64,000 nt of DNA from Enterococcus hulanensis (GTDB lineage Bacteria > Bacillota > Bacilli > Lactobacillales > Enterococcaceae): positions 1 through 64,000 of the forward strand of contig NZ_BJED01000011.1 in the NCBI RefSeq assembly GCF_005405485.1. The letters are read 5' to 3'. The notes below the pieces were generated by a model. The model ran no database searches. It was not told the origin of the DNA and was given only the letters and a program-made list of their open reading frames with translations. A program made the translations under genes and the position numbers. Below, one piece after another: positions 30,257-40,608 of this stretch. Position 1 is the first letter of the stretch, and every line of letters starts with the position of its first letter.

Positions 30257-31625
30257 CGTAATTCTCTCCAATCATTTTTTCCGGTCGAACCCATGCTTCA
30301 TATTCTTCTTCGGATACATAGCCTAAACCTAATGCCGCTTCTTTCAACGTTGAACCTTCGTTAAAAGCTTTCTTGGCAATCTCTGCTCCTTTGTCATAGC
30401 CGATATGTGTATTCAATGCCGTTACCAGCATTAATGATCGTTCCAATAATTCGGCCATGCGTTCTTCGTTTACGACTAACCCTTTCAAGCAGTTATCACT
30501 AAAAGAATGCAGGGCATCTGTTAACAAGCGAATACTTTGCAATAGATCAAAAGCGATCAATGGCAAATAAACATTCAATTCAAAATTTCCTTGTGATGCA
30601 GCGATCCCAATCGTGGTATCATTTCCCATTACTTGTACAGCCACCATCGCTAGGGCTTCGCACTGAGTCGGATTCACTTTCCCCGGCATGATCGAACTTC
30701 CCGGTTCGTTGGCAGGCAAGGTGATCTCACCTAACCCACTACGGGGGCCGCTAGCCAGCCAGCGGATATCATTTCCCATTTTCATACAATTCGCCGCTAA
30801 TGCTTTTAACGCTCCGCTGACAAACACGACAGCATCTCGATTAGCCAGTGCATGGAACTTATTCGCCTCACTGATAAAATGAATGCCTGTTTCTTCTTTT
30901 ATTGCTTCGATAAAGGCATCCTCATAAGCCTTCGACGCGTTCAAGCCCGTTCCTACCGCGGTCCCGCCAATTGCCAGCTGACGCAATTCTGCCAAGCTAT
31001 TGATCAGCATATTCTCGTTATGCTCCAATGCCGAACGCCAGCCGCTGATCTCTTGGCCAAAGGTCACCGGTGTCGCATCCTGCAAGTGGGTCCGTCCGAC
31101 TTTGATCACATGCTTGTTTTTTTCTTCCAGCTCTTCCAGCACACCGATCATCTCGTGGATTGCCGGCAATAAATTTTTCTCAATTGCCACAGCTCCGGCA
31201 ATGTGCAACGCAGTTGGAAAGACATCGTTGGAGCTTTGCGACATATTCACATCATCATTCGGATGAACCGCCAAATCCTTTTGACTTGCCAAATGCGCGA
31301 TCACTTCATTGGCGTTCATATTGCTTTGGGTTCCGCTGCCGGTCTGCCAAACTACTAATGGAAACTCATTCCAGTTCTCACCTTTCAGCAGCAAATCTGC
31401 GGCATTTTGAATGGCGAGTGCTTTTTCAGCAGCCAACTTCCCAGTTCTTTGATTGGCGATCGCGGCCATTTTCTTGACCAGCACTAAAGCGTGTAAGAGC
31501 TCTGGCGGCATTTTTTCCCCGCCGATTTTAAAATTCTGGCGGCTGCGTTCGGTTTGCGCGCCCCACCAAGCCGTTTTCGGTACTTCAATTGGGCCCATTG
31601 AATCCTGTTCGATCCTTGTTTCCAT
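30243..31625 (-). CDS. fumC: Class II fumarate hydratase
   Basis: Reversible hydration of fumarate to malate, oxygen-stable and iron-independent. 460 residues with the fumarase/aspartase signature GSSIMPGKVNP near 317-327, and TGSGTQSNMNANEV and GRTHLQDATPVT active-site segments. Ends overlapping the malic enzyme start, so a two-gene operon. Ribosome site AAGGAG lies before ATG. An AT-rich 180-base region upstream holds its promoter. Confidence 0.95.
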   Translation of the reverse strand: METRIEQDSMGPIEVPKTAWWGAQTERSRQNFKIGGEKMPPELLHALVLVKKMAAIANQRTGKLAAEKALAIQNAADLLLKGENWNEFPLVVWQTGSGTQSNMNANEVIAHLASQKDLAVHPNDDVNMSQSSNDVFPTALHIAGAVAIEKNLLPAIHEMIGVLEELEEKNKHVIKVGRTHLQDATPVTFGQEISGWRSALEHNENMLINSLAELRQLAIGGTAVGTGLNASKAYEDAFIEAIKEETGIHFISEANKFHALANRDAVVFVSGALKALAANCMKMGNDIRWLASGPRSGLGEITLPANEPGSSIMPGKVNPTQCEALAMVAVQVMGNDTTIGIAASQGNFELNVYLPLIAFDLLQSIRLLTDALHSFSDNCLKGLVVNEERMAELLERSLMLVTALNTHIGYDKGAEIAKKAFNEGSTLKEAALGLGYVSEEEYEAWVRPEKMIGENYDDYL

Positions 31626-31804
31626 GTATTCGACTCCTTCATATTGGTATGTATTTTTCTACCTATTTTGTTCAATTATCGCTTATTTAATGAATAAAAG
31701 GTAGGGCTAACTTAATTTAATGCATTCCTTTTTCTGAAAATCACAGAAAAACGAACGTATTCTTGTACGCGTAACATTCTGCTGTAGCTGGTAGCAGAAC
31801 GCGC

Positions 31805-31840
31805 AAAAAAAGTACAAAAGTCGTTAAACTTTTGTACTTA
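31805..31840 (-). terminator. Terminator of the rel-dtd unit
   Basis: AAGTACAAAAGT and ACTTTTGTACTT pair around CGTTAA; seven T follow on the minus strand. A further imperfect hairpin (TTCTGCT/AGCAGAA with flanking GCG) lies next to it at about 31770-31803. Confidence 0.85.
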
Positions 31841-31854
31841 GCTAGTTTAGTTAG

Positions 31855-32301
31855 TTATTTATCTCTGGTATCGAAAAGAATGGTGACTGGTCCATCGTTG
31901 ACCAATGCCACGTCCATGTCGCCGCCGAATTCTCCGGTCTCAACGGTCAAACCAGCTTGGCGCAGACCTTCATTAAAATACTCGTATAAAGGAATCGCTG
32001 TTTCAGGCCGGGCTGCCTTTACAAAACTGGGACGATTGCCTTTTTTCGTATCCGCATATAGTGTAAATTGCGAAACGCTCAAGACACTGCCGCCGACATC
32101 TTGCAGCGACTGATTCATTTTTCCTTCCGCATCTTCAAACACTCGCAATAACGGAATTTTTCGAATCAAATAATCCGCATCCGCTTGAGTATCCTCTTCA
32201 TGGATGCCCAGAAGAATCATAAATCCGCGATCGATCTTGCCAATGAGCTTCTCATCGATAGTCACGCTCGCCTCGCTAACACGCTGAATAACTGCTCGCA
32301 T
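31855..32301 (-). CDS. dtd: D-aminoacyl-tRNA deacylase
   Basis: Removes D-amino acids mischarged to tRNA. 148 residues, full family length, beginning [13 protein letters not shown]; catalytic-region motifs [10 protein letters not shown] and the Gly-transPro type NDGPVTI are visible. Ribosome site AGGAGG before ATG. It follows rel by 13 bases, the usual rel-dtd pairing in Firmicutes. Confidence 0.95.
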   Translation of the reverse strand: MRAVIQRVSEASVTIDEKLIGKIDRGFMILLGIHEEDTQADADYLIRKIPLLRVFEDAEGKMNQSLQDVGGSVLSVSQFTLYADTKKGNRPSFVKAARPETAIPLYEYFNEGLRQAGLTVETGEFGGDMDVALVNDGPVTILFDTRDK

Positions 32302-32314
32302 AAAATCCTCCTTA

Positions 32315-34522
32315 CTAACCTTTCGTCCGTTTCACACTGTAAACATCTGGAACAGACTTGACCTTATCAACGATTGAATACAAGTGATTCAAGTTTTGAA
32401 TTTTGAAGGTTAAATTGATAACCGCCAAACGATCCTTGGTCGGTTTCGCTTCAACACTAACCAATTTCTTCGTCATTCCGCTAACAATATTCAACACATC
32501 ATTCAGTAAGCCATCGCGATTAAAGCCGTAAATCTCCAAATCAGCGTTGTATTCTTGAACAGAATTAGTCGTATCTTCCCATTCCACTTCAATCAAACGC
32601 TGCTGGATATCTTTTTGCTTCGTAATATTCGGACAATCGGCACGGTGGATCGAGATTCCGCGGCCTTTGGTGATGTATCCTACGATATTGTCGCCAGGAA
32701 CCGGATTACAACAATGACTGATTCGAATCAACAGGTTGTCAATTCCTTGGATCACGATGCCGCCTTCATGACGAACTTTGATTTTCTCTGGTTCTTTCGG
32801 ATTGTTGACCATGTCATCGACAGCATCCCGCTGTTTTTGTTTCATTTGTTCACGGCGTTCTTTTTCCGTCAAACGGTTAGCAAAGGTCAACGCACTCATT
32901 TCCCCAAAGCCAATAGCCGCATACAAATCTTCTTCACTGTGGAAATTAAATTTGTCCAACGTATCAGCAAGCTTATCCTTCGTCAGCATTTCCTTCGGCA
33001 CGAAACCTAGATCATTGATACATTTAACCACTGCGTCATGGCCCTTCGTGACATTCTCTTCCCGATCCTGCGTTTTGAAGAAGCGTTTGATTTTATTTTT
33101 CGCTTTGCTGGTTTTGACTAAATTCAACCAATCACGACTTGGGCCAAAGGAATTCGCCGAAGTCATGATTTCGATAATATCACCATTTTTCAGCTTGTAA
33201 TCCAGCTGCACCATCTTGCCGTTAACTTTGGCACCGGTAGTTTTGTTCCCGATATCGGTATGGATACTATAAGCAAAATCCAACGGCCCTGAGCCCTTAG
33301 GTAATTCGGTGACATCGCCTTTTGGTGTAAAAACATAAACCTTATCACTGAAAATATCGCCTTTGACGCTTTCCATAAATTCGGAAGCATCGTAGCTTTC
33401 GTCCTGCAGTTCGATAATTTCTCGGAACCAATCCAGCTGTTTATTATCTTGATTGGTTTCTATTTTTTCGGTCTTGCCTTCCTTATATGCCCAGTGAGCA
33501 GCAACCCCGAACTCAGCGATCTGGTGCATCTCGTGGGTCCGAATCTGAACTTCCACGGGATTGCCGCTTGGTCCAATAATGGTCGTATGCAACGACTGGT
33601 ACATATTCGTTTTAGGCATCGCGATATAATCTTTGAACCGACCGGGCATTGGTTTCCACTTCGTATGGATCGCCCCTAGCACGGCATAACAGTCCTTGAT
33701 CGAGTCCACGATTACTCGAATCGCCAGTAAATCATAGATTTCATCGAATTGTTTCTTTTGATCCCGCATTTTGCGATAAATCGAATAAATATGTTTGGGA
33801 CGACCATAGATATCCGCTTCGATTCCTAATTCCTTCGTAGCCGACTTGATTTCATTGACTGATTCTTCGACAAAGCCTTCACGTTCATCACGCTTGCTGC
33901 GCATTAAGTGAACGATGCGGTAATACTGTTTTGGATTCAAGTAGCGTAACGCTGTATCCTCTAATTCCCACTTGATCCGGCTCATCCCCAAACGATCAGC
34001 CAGCGGTGCATAGATTTCCAATGTCTCACGAGCGATTCTGCGCTGCTTGTCATCGCGTAAATATTTTAACGTCCGCATGTTGTGCAAACGGTCGGCCAAT
34101 TTAACCATGATGACTCGCAAGTCCTGTGCCATCGCCAACAACATTTTACGGTGGTTTTCAGCTAATTGTTCTTCGTGTGACTTATACTTGATCTTCCCTA
34201 ATTTGGTGACACCATCAACCAATGAAGCCACATCTTCACCAAATTCAACCTTTAAATCCTCTAAAGTAACCGGTGTATCTTCTACAACATCATGTAAAAA
34301 ACCCGTCGCCACAGTGTGAGGGTCCATATGTAAATCAGCCAAGATCCCCGCTACTTGAATCGGATGGATAATGTAGGGTTCTCCTGATTTGCGAATCTGG
34401 GGCTTATGCGCTTCATAAGCAAAGTCGTAAGCCTTTTGTACAAACGCCACGTGCTCTTTTCCCATGTACGTACTAACCATCCTGATGACGTCAGGACCGG
34501 TTAATTCAACTTCTTTTGCCAA
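32315..34522 (-). CDS. rel: Bifunctional (p)ppGpp synthetase/hydrolase Rel
   Basis: Stringent-response enzyme of 735 residues. HD hydrolase domain with HDVVEDT near 77, synthetase domain around 240-360, TGS domain (about 390-450, [17 protein letters not shown]) and C-terminal ACT domain. RFKD in [11 protein letters not shown] is the RxKD signature of bifunctional enzymes rather than the ExDD of synthetase-only RelA. The start is TTG (34522) with AAAGGGGG eight bases upstream; no better ATG exists nearby. Leads the rel-dtd operon. Confidence 0.96.
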   Translation of the reverse strand: MAKEVELTGPDVIRMVSTYMGKEHVAFVQKAYDFAYEAHKPQIRKSGEPYIIHPIQVAGILADLHMDPHTVATGFLHDVVEDTPVTLEDLKVEFGEDVASLVDGVTKLGKIKYKSHEEQLAENHRKMLLAMAQDLRVIMVKLADRLHNMRTLKYLRDDKQRRIARETLEIYAPLADRLGMSRIKWELEDTALRYLNPKQYYRIVHLMRSKRDEREGFVEESVNEIKSATKELGIEADIYGRPKHIYSIYRKMRDQKKQFDEIYDLLAIRVIVDSIKDCYAVLGAIHTKWKPMPGRFKDYIAMPKTNMYQSLHTTIIGPSGNPVEVQIRTHEMHQIAEFGVAAHWAYKEGKTEKIETNQDNKQLDWFREIIELQDESYDASEFMESVKGDIFSDKVYVFTPKGDVTELPKGSGPLDFAYSIHTDIGNKTTGAKVNGKMVQLDYKLKNGDIIEIMTSANSFGPSRDWLNLVKTSKAKNKIKRFFKTQDREENVTKGHDAVVKCINDLGFVPKEMLTKDKLADTLDKFNFHSEEDLYAAIGFGEMSALTFANRLTEKERREQMKQKQRDAVDDMVNNPKEPEKIKVRHEGGIVIQGIDNLLIRISHCCNPVPGDNIVGYITKGRGISIHRADCPNITKQKDIQQRLIEVEWEDTTNSVQEYNADLEIYGFNRDGLLNDVLNIVSGMTKKLVSVEAKPTKDRLAVINLTFKIQNLNHLYSIVDKVKSVPDVYSVKRTKG

Positions 34523-34652
34523 GTGACGTTCCCCCTTTATTTATAAACGGTGTCCCAGAAGCAGCTTCTAAGGAAATAAGCACTTCTGTCCCAACCTCTT
34601 TTGAAAATGATTGTTCTTATTATACAAAGTCTAGTAGGCTTTTTCAATCAAA

Positions 34653-35396
34653 TCAGCGCTGCAATTCATAGTAGAAACTCGCTGCGCTCAACAAATAAAA
34701 CGGCGCCGTCTCTGTCCGTAAAATCCGCGGTCCCAAACCGCAAAGCTTTGCTCCTGCTGCTTGGAAACTTTCGATCTCTTTCGGCGTCAATCCACCCTCT
34801 GGTCCAAAAACCGCCAATAGCTTTTGCCCCGCGCTTAATTGTTGAAAGGTTTGAACTAATTGAGCCTGCTCCCCTTGCTTTGCAGATTCTTCATAAGCGA
34901 TCAAAACAGCATCGTATTCAGAAAAGTGGGCGATCAATTCTTTCTCCGAAGCAAAATTGACGATTGGAAGTGCTTGTCGATGGGATTGCTCCGCTGCTTC
35001 TTGGGCGATCTTATTTAACCGCTGCTGTTTTTTCTTTTGCTTTTTCGCATCCCACTTTGCTACTGAACTTTCGCCGGGAAAAGCAATAAAATCATGAGCC
35101 CCAAGCTCCGTTCCCTTTTGCACGATCAGCTCTAATTTTTCTCCCTTAGGAAAACCGCTGGCGATCGTGATCTGGATCGGTAGTTCACGCTGCAAACTTT
35201 CTTTTTCAATTTCTTCCAAGACCACTTTGTCGCTGTCGATCGCGGTGATTTTCGCTTTGACAGCCGTTTGATCCTTAAAGACAAGAAAAACCTGATCATC
35301 GACAGACATCCGCATCACCCGAGACATATGATGATGCGCTTCACCAGACACTTCGACTGTCGGCTGATAGGCTTGATCAATAAAATAGCGCTGCAT
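34653..35396 (-). CDS. rsmE: 16S rRNA m3U1498 methyltransferase
   Basis: SPOUT-class methyltransferase, 247 residues. N-terminal PUA-like part (MQRYFIDQ, HHMSRVMRM), C-terminal knot with VFGPEGGLTPKEIESF and LGPRILRTETA, the SAM-binding trefoil region. Only one base separates it from prmA, so translationally coupled; GAGG lies nine bases before ATG. prmA-rsmE pairing is standard in Firmicutes. Confidence 0.95.
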   Translation of the reverse strand: MQRYFIDQAYQPTVEVSGEAHHHMSRVMRMSVDDQVFLVFKDQTAVKAKITAIDSDKVVLEEIEKESLQRELPIQITIASGFPKGEKLELIVQKGTELGAHDFIAFPGESSVAKWDAKKQKKKQQRLNKIAQEAAEQSHRQALPIVNFASEKELIAHFSEYDAVLIAYEESAKQGEQAQLVQTFQQLSAGQKLLAVFGPEGGLTPKEIESFQAAGAKLCGLGPRILRTETAPFYLLSAASFYYELQR

Positions 35397-35397
35397 C

Positions 35398-36345
35398 TTA
35401 GTCTTCCTCTGGTTTCTTCAAGATAATGGCAAACCAATCCTTTTGTTGGAAGATCCGATCGACCTCGAAGCCTTGCGTGTACATTTCTTCCAGTACCATA
35501 TCTTTCTTGTCCTCAATGATACCTGAAACGATGAATATCCCCTCTGGCTTCAATAAACGCCAAGCGTCTTCGATCATCAAGACAATGATATCTGCTAAAA
35601 TATTCGCTACGATCACATCTGCTTGTTTTTCCACACCGACTAATAAATCATTGGCCGACACATGGATATTTTCAGTATTGGCATTTAGATCAACATTTTC
35701 CTGTGCAGAGCGGACCGCAACTTCGTCTAAATCATAAGCGTAAATGTCCTTTGCTCCATAAATCGAGCTGGCAATACTCAATACACCAGAGCCTGTGCCG
35801 ACATCCAAGACCGTTTCTCCGCCGCGCAAAACAGTTTCCAATGCTTGCAAGGTTAGATTCGTCGTTGGATGTGTGCCCGTTCCAAAGGCCATGCCGGGAT
35901 CTAAGGTAATGATTTTTTCATCCTCATGCTGTGCTTCATATTTTTCCCAGCTTGGCACGATCGTTAAATAGCGTGTTACGCGAACAGGATGGTAATATTT
36001 TTTCCAAGCCGTCGCCCAGTCGCTTTCTTCCACTTCGCTGACTTCCACGATATTTTTCCCGATATTCAATCCAAACTCCGGCAATTTTTCAATCTTAGTT
36101 TTAATAAATGGCAAAATTTCCGGCAAGAAAATCGTTTCTGGAAAATAGGCCATCACAACTGCGCCTTCTTTTAAACTTGAAAAAGTTTCCTTGTCCAAAA
36201 GCTCGCCATACTGATCTTCTTGATAATTTTCAAAATCCAAAGCATCTTCGATCGCTACACCAGAAGCACCGGCTTCCATTAAAATATTCGAGACCGCTTC
36301 AACTGCTTCGCTTTCCGTTGTTACTTTGACTTCATTCCATTTCAT
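35398..36345 (-). CDS. prmA: Ribosomal protein L11 methyltransferase
   Basis: Methylates L11. 315 residues with substrate-binding N-terminal domain, SAM motif VLDVGTGSGVLSIA near 182-195 and VIVANILADI (the NPxY-like N-I-L motif). Begins MKWNEVKVTTESEAVEAV. Ribosome site GGGGAGGAA before ATG. Start of the prmA-rsmE pair. Confidence 0.95.
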   Translation of the reverse strand: MKWNEVKVTTESEAVEAVSNILMEAGASGVAIEDALDFENYQEDQYGELLDKETFSSLKEGAVVMAYFPETIFLPEILPFIKTKIEKLPEFGLNIGKNIVEVSEVEESDWATAWKKYYHPVRVTRYLTIVPSWEKYEAQHEDEKIITLDPGMAFGTGTHPTTNLTLQALETVLRGGETVLDVGTGSGVLSIASSIYGAKDIYAYDLDEVAVRSAQENVDLNANTENIHVSANDLLVGVEKQADVIVANILADIIVLMIEDAWRLLKPEGIFIVSGIIEDKKDMVLEEMYTQGFEVDRIFQQKDWFAIILKKPEED

Positions 36346-36438
36346 GGTTGTTCCTCCCCTATTTCATATTAAGGTAATTGTTTTTCAAGCCGTATACCAT
36401 TCTACTAAGCTTGCTAAAGCAAGAAGTAGAACTGGCAC

Positions 36439-36915
36439 CTAATAGCTTGGATATGGCAGATAGCTGCTGTCGGTCGGTTTGATTGACGCTTTGAAAACTG
36501 CATCATCCCAGTTCATTTCAAAAATCGCATCGTCGCTGTCATCAGCTAAAAAATCTAATAGGTCGCTTTGTCCTTCATCGATCACATCTTTCAAGTAATC
36601 AACGACCGCGGTTAATTCATTTTTCTTCATGCCTTTTTTGCCTTCGTATGGAATCACTGCTAAAAAGTCCTCTGGATCATAGACCGACTTATCAGGATCA
36701 ACTAACAAAATTCCATCTTCAAATTCAATGATCTCTTCTTCAGAAGCCACACCATCTACATCATCGATCTCAATTTGACCTTTATTTTCTCCATAAATGC
36801 GAAATGCGATTTCAAAGCTGCGGTTGCGCGTGTCCCAGTCTAAAGCTAACTCATAGTCAGGGATTTTTTTGTTTAAATAGCTGTCTAAATAAGTAACCAT
36901 GGTTTCTTTTGCCAT
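36439..36915 (-). CDS. DUF3013-family acidic protein
   Basis: A 158-residue strongly acidic protein of the DUF3013 family, which is restricted to Lactobacillales and has no assigned function. Sequence from MAKETMVTYLDSYL; ends YLPYPSY. I use ATG 36915, with GGAGGA six to eight bases upstream, instead of an extension starting five codons earlier. The preceding mpg stop codon is almost in contact with this start, so the genes are coupled. Confidence 0.85.
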   Translation of the reverse strand: MAKETMVTYLDSYLNKKIPDYELALDWDTRNRSFEIAFRIYGENKGQIEIDDVDGVASEEEIIEFEDGILLVDPDKSVYDPEDFLAVIPYEGKKGMKKNELTAVVDYLKDVIDEGQSDLLDFLADDSDDAIFEMNWDDAVFKASIKPTDSSYLPYPSY

Positions 36916-36917
36916 TT

Positions 36918-37544
36918 TTATTTCCTCCATCCATTGTTTTCTTCTATTAATACTTTGCGTTGATTCGTTATGTAAGGATTCCCATGAACGACATAGCGCA
37001 ATGGTCGTTGCGTCCAGATACCTTTGTTCGGGATTCCGATACGCGGCAAGGCATCGATCTGCTTTGGATTACGTCGTTTTTCCGGAATCAAATGCAGGGA
37101 ACTCGTAAAAATTGATTCTCCGTATAATTCCCGAGTGATCCCGAGTGCTTCGACCAATTTTCCCGGTCCATCCGATATCGCTGCACCAGTCCTGCCATGA
37201 CGATTCAGAATCATCTGTTCGACACCTTCTGCAGGTTCAATCCCTCGAATCATCACACCTTGAGGAATCCCTTCAGGCTGTGTGATCATATTCAAAATCA
37301 AATGCGTATGCATCGTATATAAATAAATCGTTCCCGGTTTTTCGTACATCGCACGAACACGCGGCGTATTACGCATGCCGTAACTATGCGCGGCTTCATC
37401 ATCAGGCCCCAGATAGGCTTCGCAATCAACAATGTATCCGCCCAGTTTCCCCGCAGGTGTCTCATGCTCCAAATACATCCCCAATAAATATTGGGCTACA
37501 TTTTCGGTCGTTTCAGTATTAAAATAATTGATTAACTGTTCCAT
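36918..37544 (-). CDS. 3-methyladenine DNA glycosylase (MPG/AAG family)
   Basis: Excises alkylated purines in base-excision repair. 208 residues; catalytic/nucleotide-flipping landmarks GGYIVDCEAYLGPDDEAAHS and RNTPRVRAMYEKPGTIYLY are visible. ATG 37544 (MEQLINYF) has GAAGG eight bases upstream and is preferred to a GTG three codons earlier. Followed directly by the DUF3013 gene. Confidence 0.93.
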   Translation of the reverse strand: MEQLINYFNTETTENVAQYLLGMYLEHETPAGKLGGYIVDCEAYLGPDDEAAHSYGMRNTPRVRAMYEKPGTIYLYTMHTHLILNMITQPEGIPQGVMIRGIEPAEGVEQMILNRHGRTGAAISDGPGKLVEALGITRELYGESIFTSSLHLIPEKRRNPKQIDALPRIGIPNKGIWTQRPLRYVVHGNPYITNQRKVLIEENNGWRK

Positions 37545-37857
37545 TTTTCTCACCTTCTACATGATACACAATAATCATGCCGCATGCTACGCTCAGCGAT
37601 CAAAACTCAGCAAACACAAAGGAAACATGTTACAATGGGAACGTACATTTGCCAGTTTTCCATCTTGCTTTAGCATGATTAGTAAAAAGATACGCGTACG
37701 AAAAACAGTCTCATTTAATCTTGAGCTAGCTGCCAGTCCTACTTTTCACAGTTTGCTAAAATTACTTTGAAAAGTAATCATTGCACGTTATTAGAATCAT
37801 ATACAACTAGTTCAAGTTCCGATAAAAAATACTTTCAAAATTTCAAGGAGGTTTCTT
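37545..37857. other. Divergent intergenic region mpg/rarA
   Basis: About 310 bases with no gene. Contains an AT hairpin ATTACTTT-GA-AAAGTAAT (37761-37778) and, near the rarA start, AAGGAGG. Promoters for both flanking genes must be here but I see no outstanding hexamers. Confidence 0.5.
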
Positions 37858-39135
37858 ATGCAACAGCCTTTAGCTTTTCGCATGCGTCCCCGCAACTTAG
37901 ATGAAGTCGTTGGACAGCAGCATTTAGTCGGTCCGGGAAAGATCATCCGCCGCATGGTCGATGCGAGGATGCTTTCTTCCATGATTTTGTATGGACCGCC
38001 CGGTACTGGAAAAACCAGCATCGCCAGTGCCATCGCAGGTTCCACCAATTATGCGTTTCGGATGTTGAACGCTGCCACCGATACAAAAAAAGATTTACAG
38101 ATTGTCGCCGAAGAAGCCAAAATGAGCGGAACAGTCATCTTATTATTAGATGAAGTCCATCGTTTAGATAAAACCAAACAAGATTTTCTCTTGCCGCATT
38201 TAGAAAGCGGACGAATCATCATGATCGGTGCCACTACAGAAAATCCTTATATCACGATCAACCCCGCTATTCGCAGCCGGACTCAGATTTTTGAAGTGAA
38301 GCCGCTGAACGAAGACGATATCATCACAGCAGTCAAGACCGCAATGCAAGACAAAGAACGCGGACTTGGGGATTATCCGATTGAATTGGATGAAGAAGCA
38401 CTGAATCATTTAGCTCGTGCCACAAATGGCGACCTGCGAAGCGCCTTAAACGGCTTAGAGCTAGCCGCAAAATCTACACCGAAAAATGATGAAGAAAAAA
38501 TTCACCTGACGCTTTCGATTATCGAAGAATGTGTCCAACGTAAAGCCTTGACCCATGATAAAGATGGGGATGCTCATTACGATGTCATCTCGGCCTTTCA
38601 AAAATCAGTCCGCGGCAGCGATGTTAATGCCGCGCTGCATTATTTAGGCAGACTAGTTGAAGCCGGGGATTTACCGATCATCTGTCGGCGATTAATGGTA
38701 ATGGGCTATGAGGATATCGGCTTAGCGAATCCTGCTGCCGCGGCTCGAACAGTTCAAGCTGTTCAGGCGGCAGAAAAATTAGGCTTTCCTGAAGCTCGAA
38801 TTCCTTTAGCAGATGCCGTCGTGGATCTCTGCCTTTCGCCTAAATCTAATTCGGCCTACGTAGCCTTAGATGCAGCGATCACAGATATTCGAATGGGCAA
38901 TGCCGGTGAAGTGCCCGACCATTTACGTGACAGTCACTACAAAGGAGCGAAAGCTCTTAACCGCGGAATCGGCTATCAATACCCTCACAGCTTTGAAAAT
39001 GCTTGGGTTGATCAGCAGTATTTGCCGGATAAGATCAAGGACGCTCATTATTATGAACCAAAATCCACTGGTAAATATGAACAAGCACTCGGTCAGCAAT
39101 ATCAGCGAATCGAAGAGTGGAAAAAGAAAAAATAA
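37858..39135 (+). CDS. rarA: Replication-associated recombination protein A (AAA+ ATPase)
   Basis: 425-residue clamp-loader-like ATPase acting at stalled forks (RarA/MgsA/YrvN). Walker A GPPGTGKTS near 42-50, Walker B LLLDEVHR near 92-99, sensor region IGATTENPY, C-terminal tetramerisation domain. Ribosome site AAGGAGG six bases before ATG. In several Firmicutes this gene neighbours the 6S RNA; here a candidate 6S RNA lies about 6 kb further on. Confidence 0.95.
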   Translation: MQQPLAFRMRPRNLDEVVGQQHLVGPGKIIRRMVDARMLSSMILYGPPGTGKTSIASAIAGSTNYAFRMLNAATDTKKDLQIVAEEAKMSGTVILLLDEVHRLDKTKQDFLLPHLESGRIIMIGATTENPYITINPAIRSRTQIFEVKPLNEDDIITAVKTAMQDKERGLGDYPIELDEEALNHLARATNGDLRSALNGLELAAKSTPKNDEEKIHLTLSIIEECVQRKALTHDKDGDAHYDVISAFQKSVRGSDVNAALHYLGRLVEAGDLPIICRRLMVMGYEDIGLANPAAAARTVQAVQAAEKLGFPEARIPLADAVVDLCLSPKSNSAYVALDAAITDIRMGNAGEVPDHLRDSHYKGAKALNRGIGYQYPHSFENAWVDQQYLPDKIKDAHYYEPKSTGKYEQALGQQYQRIEEWKKKK

Positions 39136-39151
39136 TTAAATATTGCTATAT

Positions 39152-39198
39152 AAAAACAGGAGCTTCGTTCAGTAATTGAACTTAGCTCCTGTTTTTTT
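39152..39198. terminator. Terminator between rarA and MFS gene
   Basis: ACAGGAGCT (39156-39164) pairs with AGCTCCTGT (39184-39192) with additional TTC/GAA pairing inside; T-runs on both sides serve the convergent genes. Confidence 0.9.
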
Positions 39199-39201
39199 GA
39201 G

Positions 39202-40608
39202 TTACTTCACACTAGCCTTGGTTTTATTTGTTAGAAAGATACTAGGAATGAAGATCAGTGCTAAAACGACGACCGAGACAAGAAAGCCGGCGTGGTAAGC
39301 AGATAGCTCGTGAGCAATCGTCGGCTGAGAGCCTTGCAGAACTGTTGCGACAACAGTCGCGATCATCGCCGAACCAAAGCTTGATCCAAGGTTTTCGATA
39401 ATGTTGATGCCGACACCTGCATCCGGTAATTCTTCATCGGCTAATCCGGTGTATGCATCACTGGTCAAAGGTAAATTGATACCGCCGAAGCTTGTACCGC
39501 GGATAAATAAAATCAAAGCGATCCAAGCCATACTGGTTTTATCTGTGATAAAGACCAATGGAATCGTCCCTGCCAAAGAGATGATCAAGCTGACGATCAC
39601 GACATATTTAGCACCAAGCTTATCAATCATTTTACCGATCAATGGACGCGTCACTAACATACCAAGTCCTTGCGGAATCAAGGCGATCGCGGCTTCCATC
39701 GCAGAAAAATGTCGGAAATTTTGGAAGAATAGCGGCAAGATCAGCATTGGTCCCATAATCGCGATGTTTGCGAAAAACAGACCGACACTTGATGCCGTAA
39801 AGCTCCTATGAGAGAAAATCGTCAACGGTAAAACTGTCGCGTGATTCTTAAATCGATCATAAAAGATATAAACAAACAGAAGCGCCAAGCCGATACCTGT
39901 CCAGAACAATGATTCGCTATTTTTGAAGGTCGCATGATCAGCCGCTTTAGTGATGCCGTAAATCAAAGCGGCACTCATTGCAGACAAATCAAGAATTCCG
40001 AAAATATCCAGCTTGCTTTCTCGGTTGAATGGTTCAAAGCTTGGCAACGTCCGCAGCATTAACGGCACAGCGATTAAAACGATAAAGATGTTAATGAAAA
40101 AGATCCAACGCCAAGAGACCGCTTGAACGATGAAGCCGCCAAGCACCGGACCAAGGATCGGTCCAAAAATCATAGGGGTGCTGACGATCGCCATTACCCG
40201 TCCGATATTTTCTGGTCCAGCAGTTTTAACTAAGAGGGTGGACATCAGTGGAGTGATGATTCCAGCAGCAAAGCCTTGAAGCAATCGAAAGACAATAAAG
40301 CTGGTAACATTCCAGCTGATGCCGGCAAGTACGGATGTGAACCCGAACAGTATCACCGCTGCGATAAAGATTTTCTTGCCGTCAAAACGATTCATCAACC
40401 ACCCTGCGATCGGGACAGCGATTGCCAGCGCAAGCACATAGCCAGTGATGGCCCATTGAATCGTTCCTAGTGTTGTATGGAAATTTTTGGTCAATTGATC
40501 GATGGCGATATTCACCATCGTAGAGTCGAGCATTGGTGCAATGGCGCCAAGAGCGATCGCCCAGGCTGCCGATAAAACTTCTTTAGGTAATTTATTTGAT
40601 TGAGTCAT
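39202..40608 (-). CDS. MFS drug efflux pump, DHA2 (14-TM) family
   Basis: 468-residue membrane transporter with the DHA2 features LDSTMVNIAIDQL in the first helix, GWLMNRFDGKK after the second, and about 14 hydrophobic segments. Probable drug:H+ antiporter; substrate unknown. Start ATG 40608 (MTQSNKLP) with AAAGGAG six bases upstream; a 21-codon extension is rejected. Downstream of a marR gene in the same orientation with its own promoter, which a perfect palindrome overlaps, and a 220-base leader. Confidence 0.9.
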   Translation of the reverse strand: MTQSNKLPKEVLSAAWAIALGAIAPMLDSTMVNIAIDQLTKNFHTTLGTIQWAITGYVLALAIAVPIAGWLMNRFDGKKIFIAAVILFGFTSVLAGISWNVTSFIVFRLLQGFAAGIITPLMSTLLVKTAGPENIGRVMAIVSTPMIFGPILGPVLGGFIVQAVSWRWIFFINIFIVLIAVPLMLRTLPSFEPFNRESKLDIFGILDLSAMSAALIYGITKAADHATFKNSESLFWTGIGLALLFVYIFYDRFKNHATVLPLTIFSHRSFTASSVGLFFANIAIMGPMLILPLFFQNFRHFSAMEAAIALIPQGLGMLVTRPLIGKMIDKLGAKYVVIVSLIISLAGTIPLVFITDKTSMAWIALILFIRGTSFGGINLPLTSDAYTGLADEELPDAGVGINIIENLGSSFGSAMIATVVATVLQGSQPTIAHELSAYHAGFLVSVVVLALIFIPSIFLTNKTKASVK

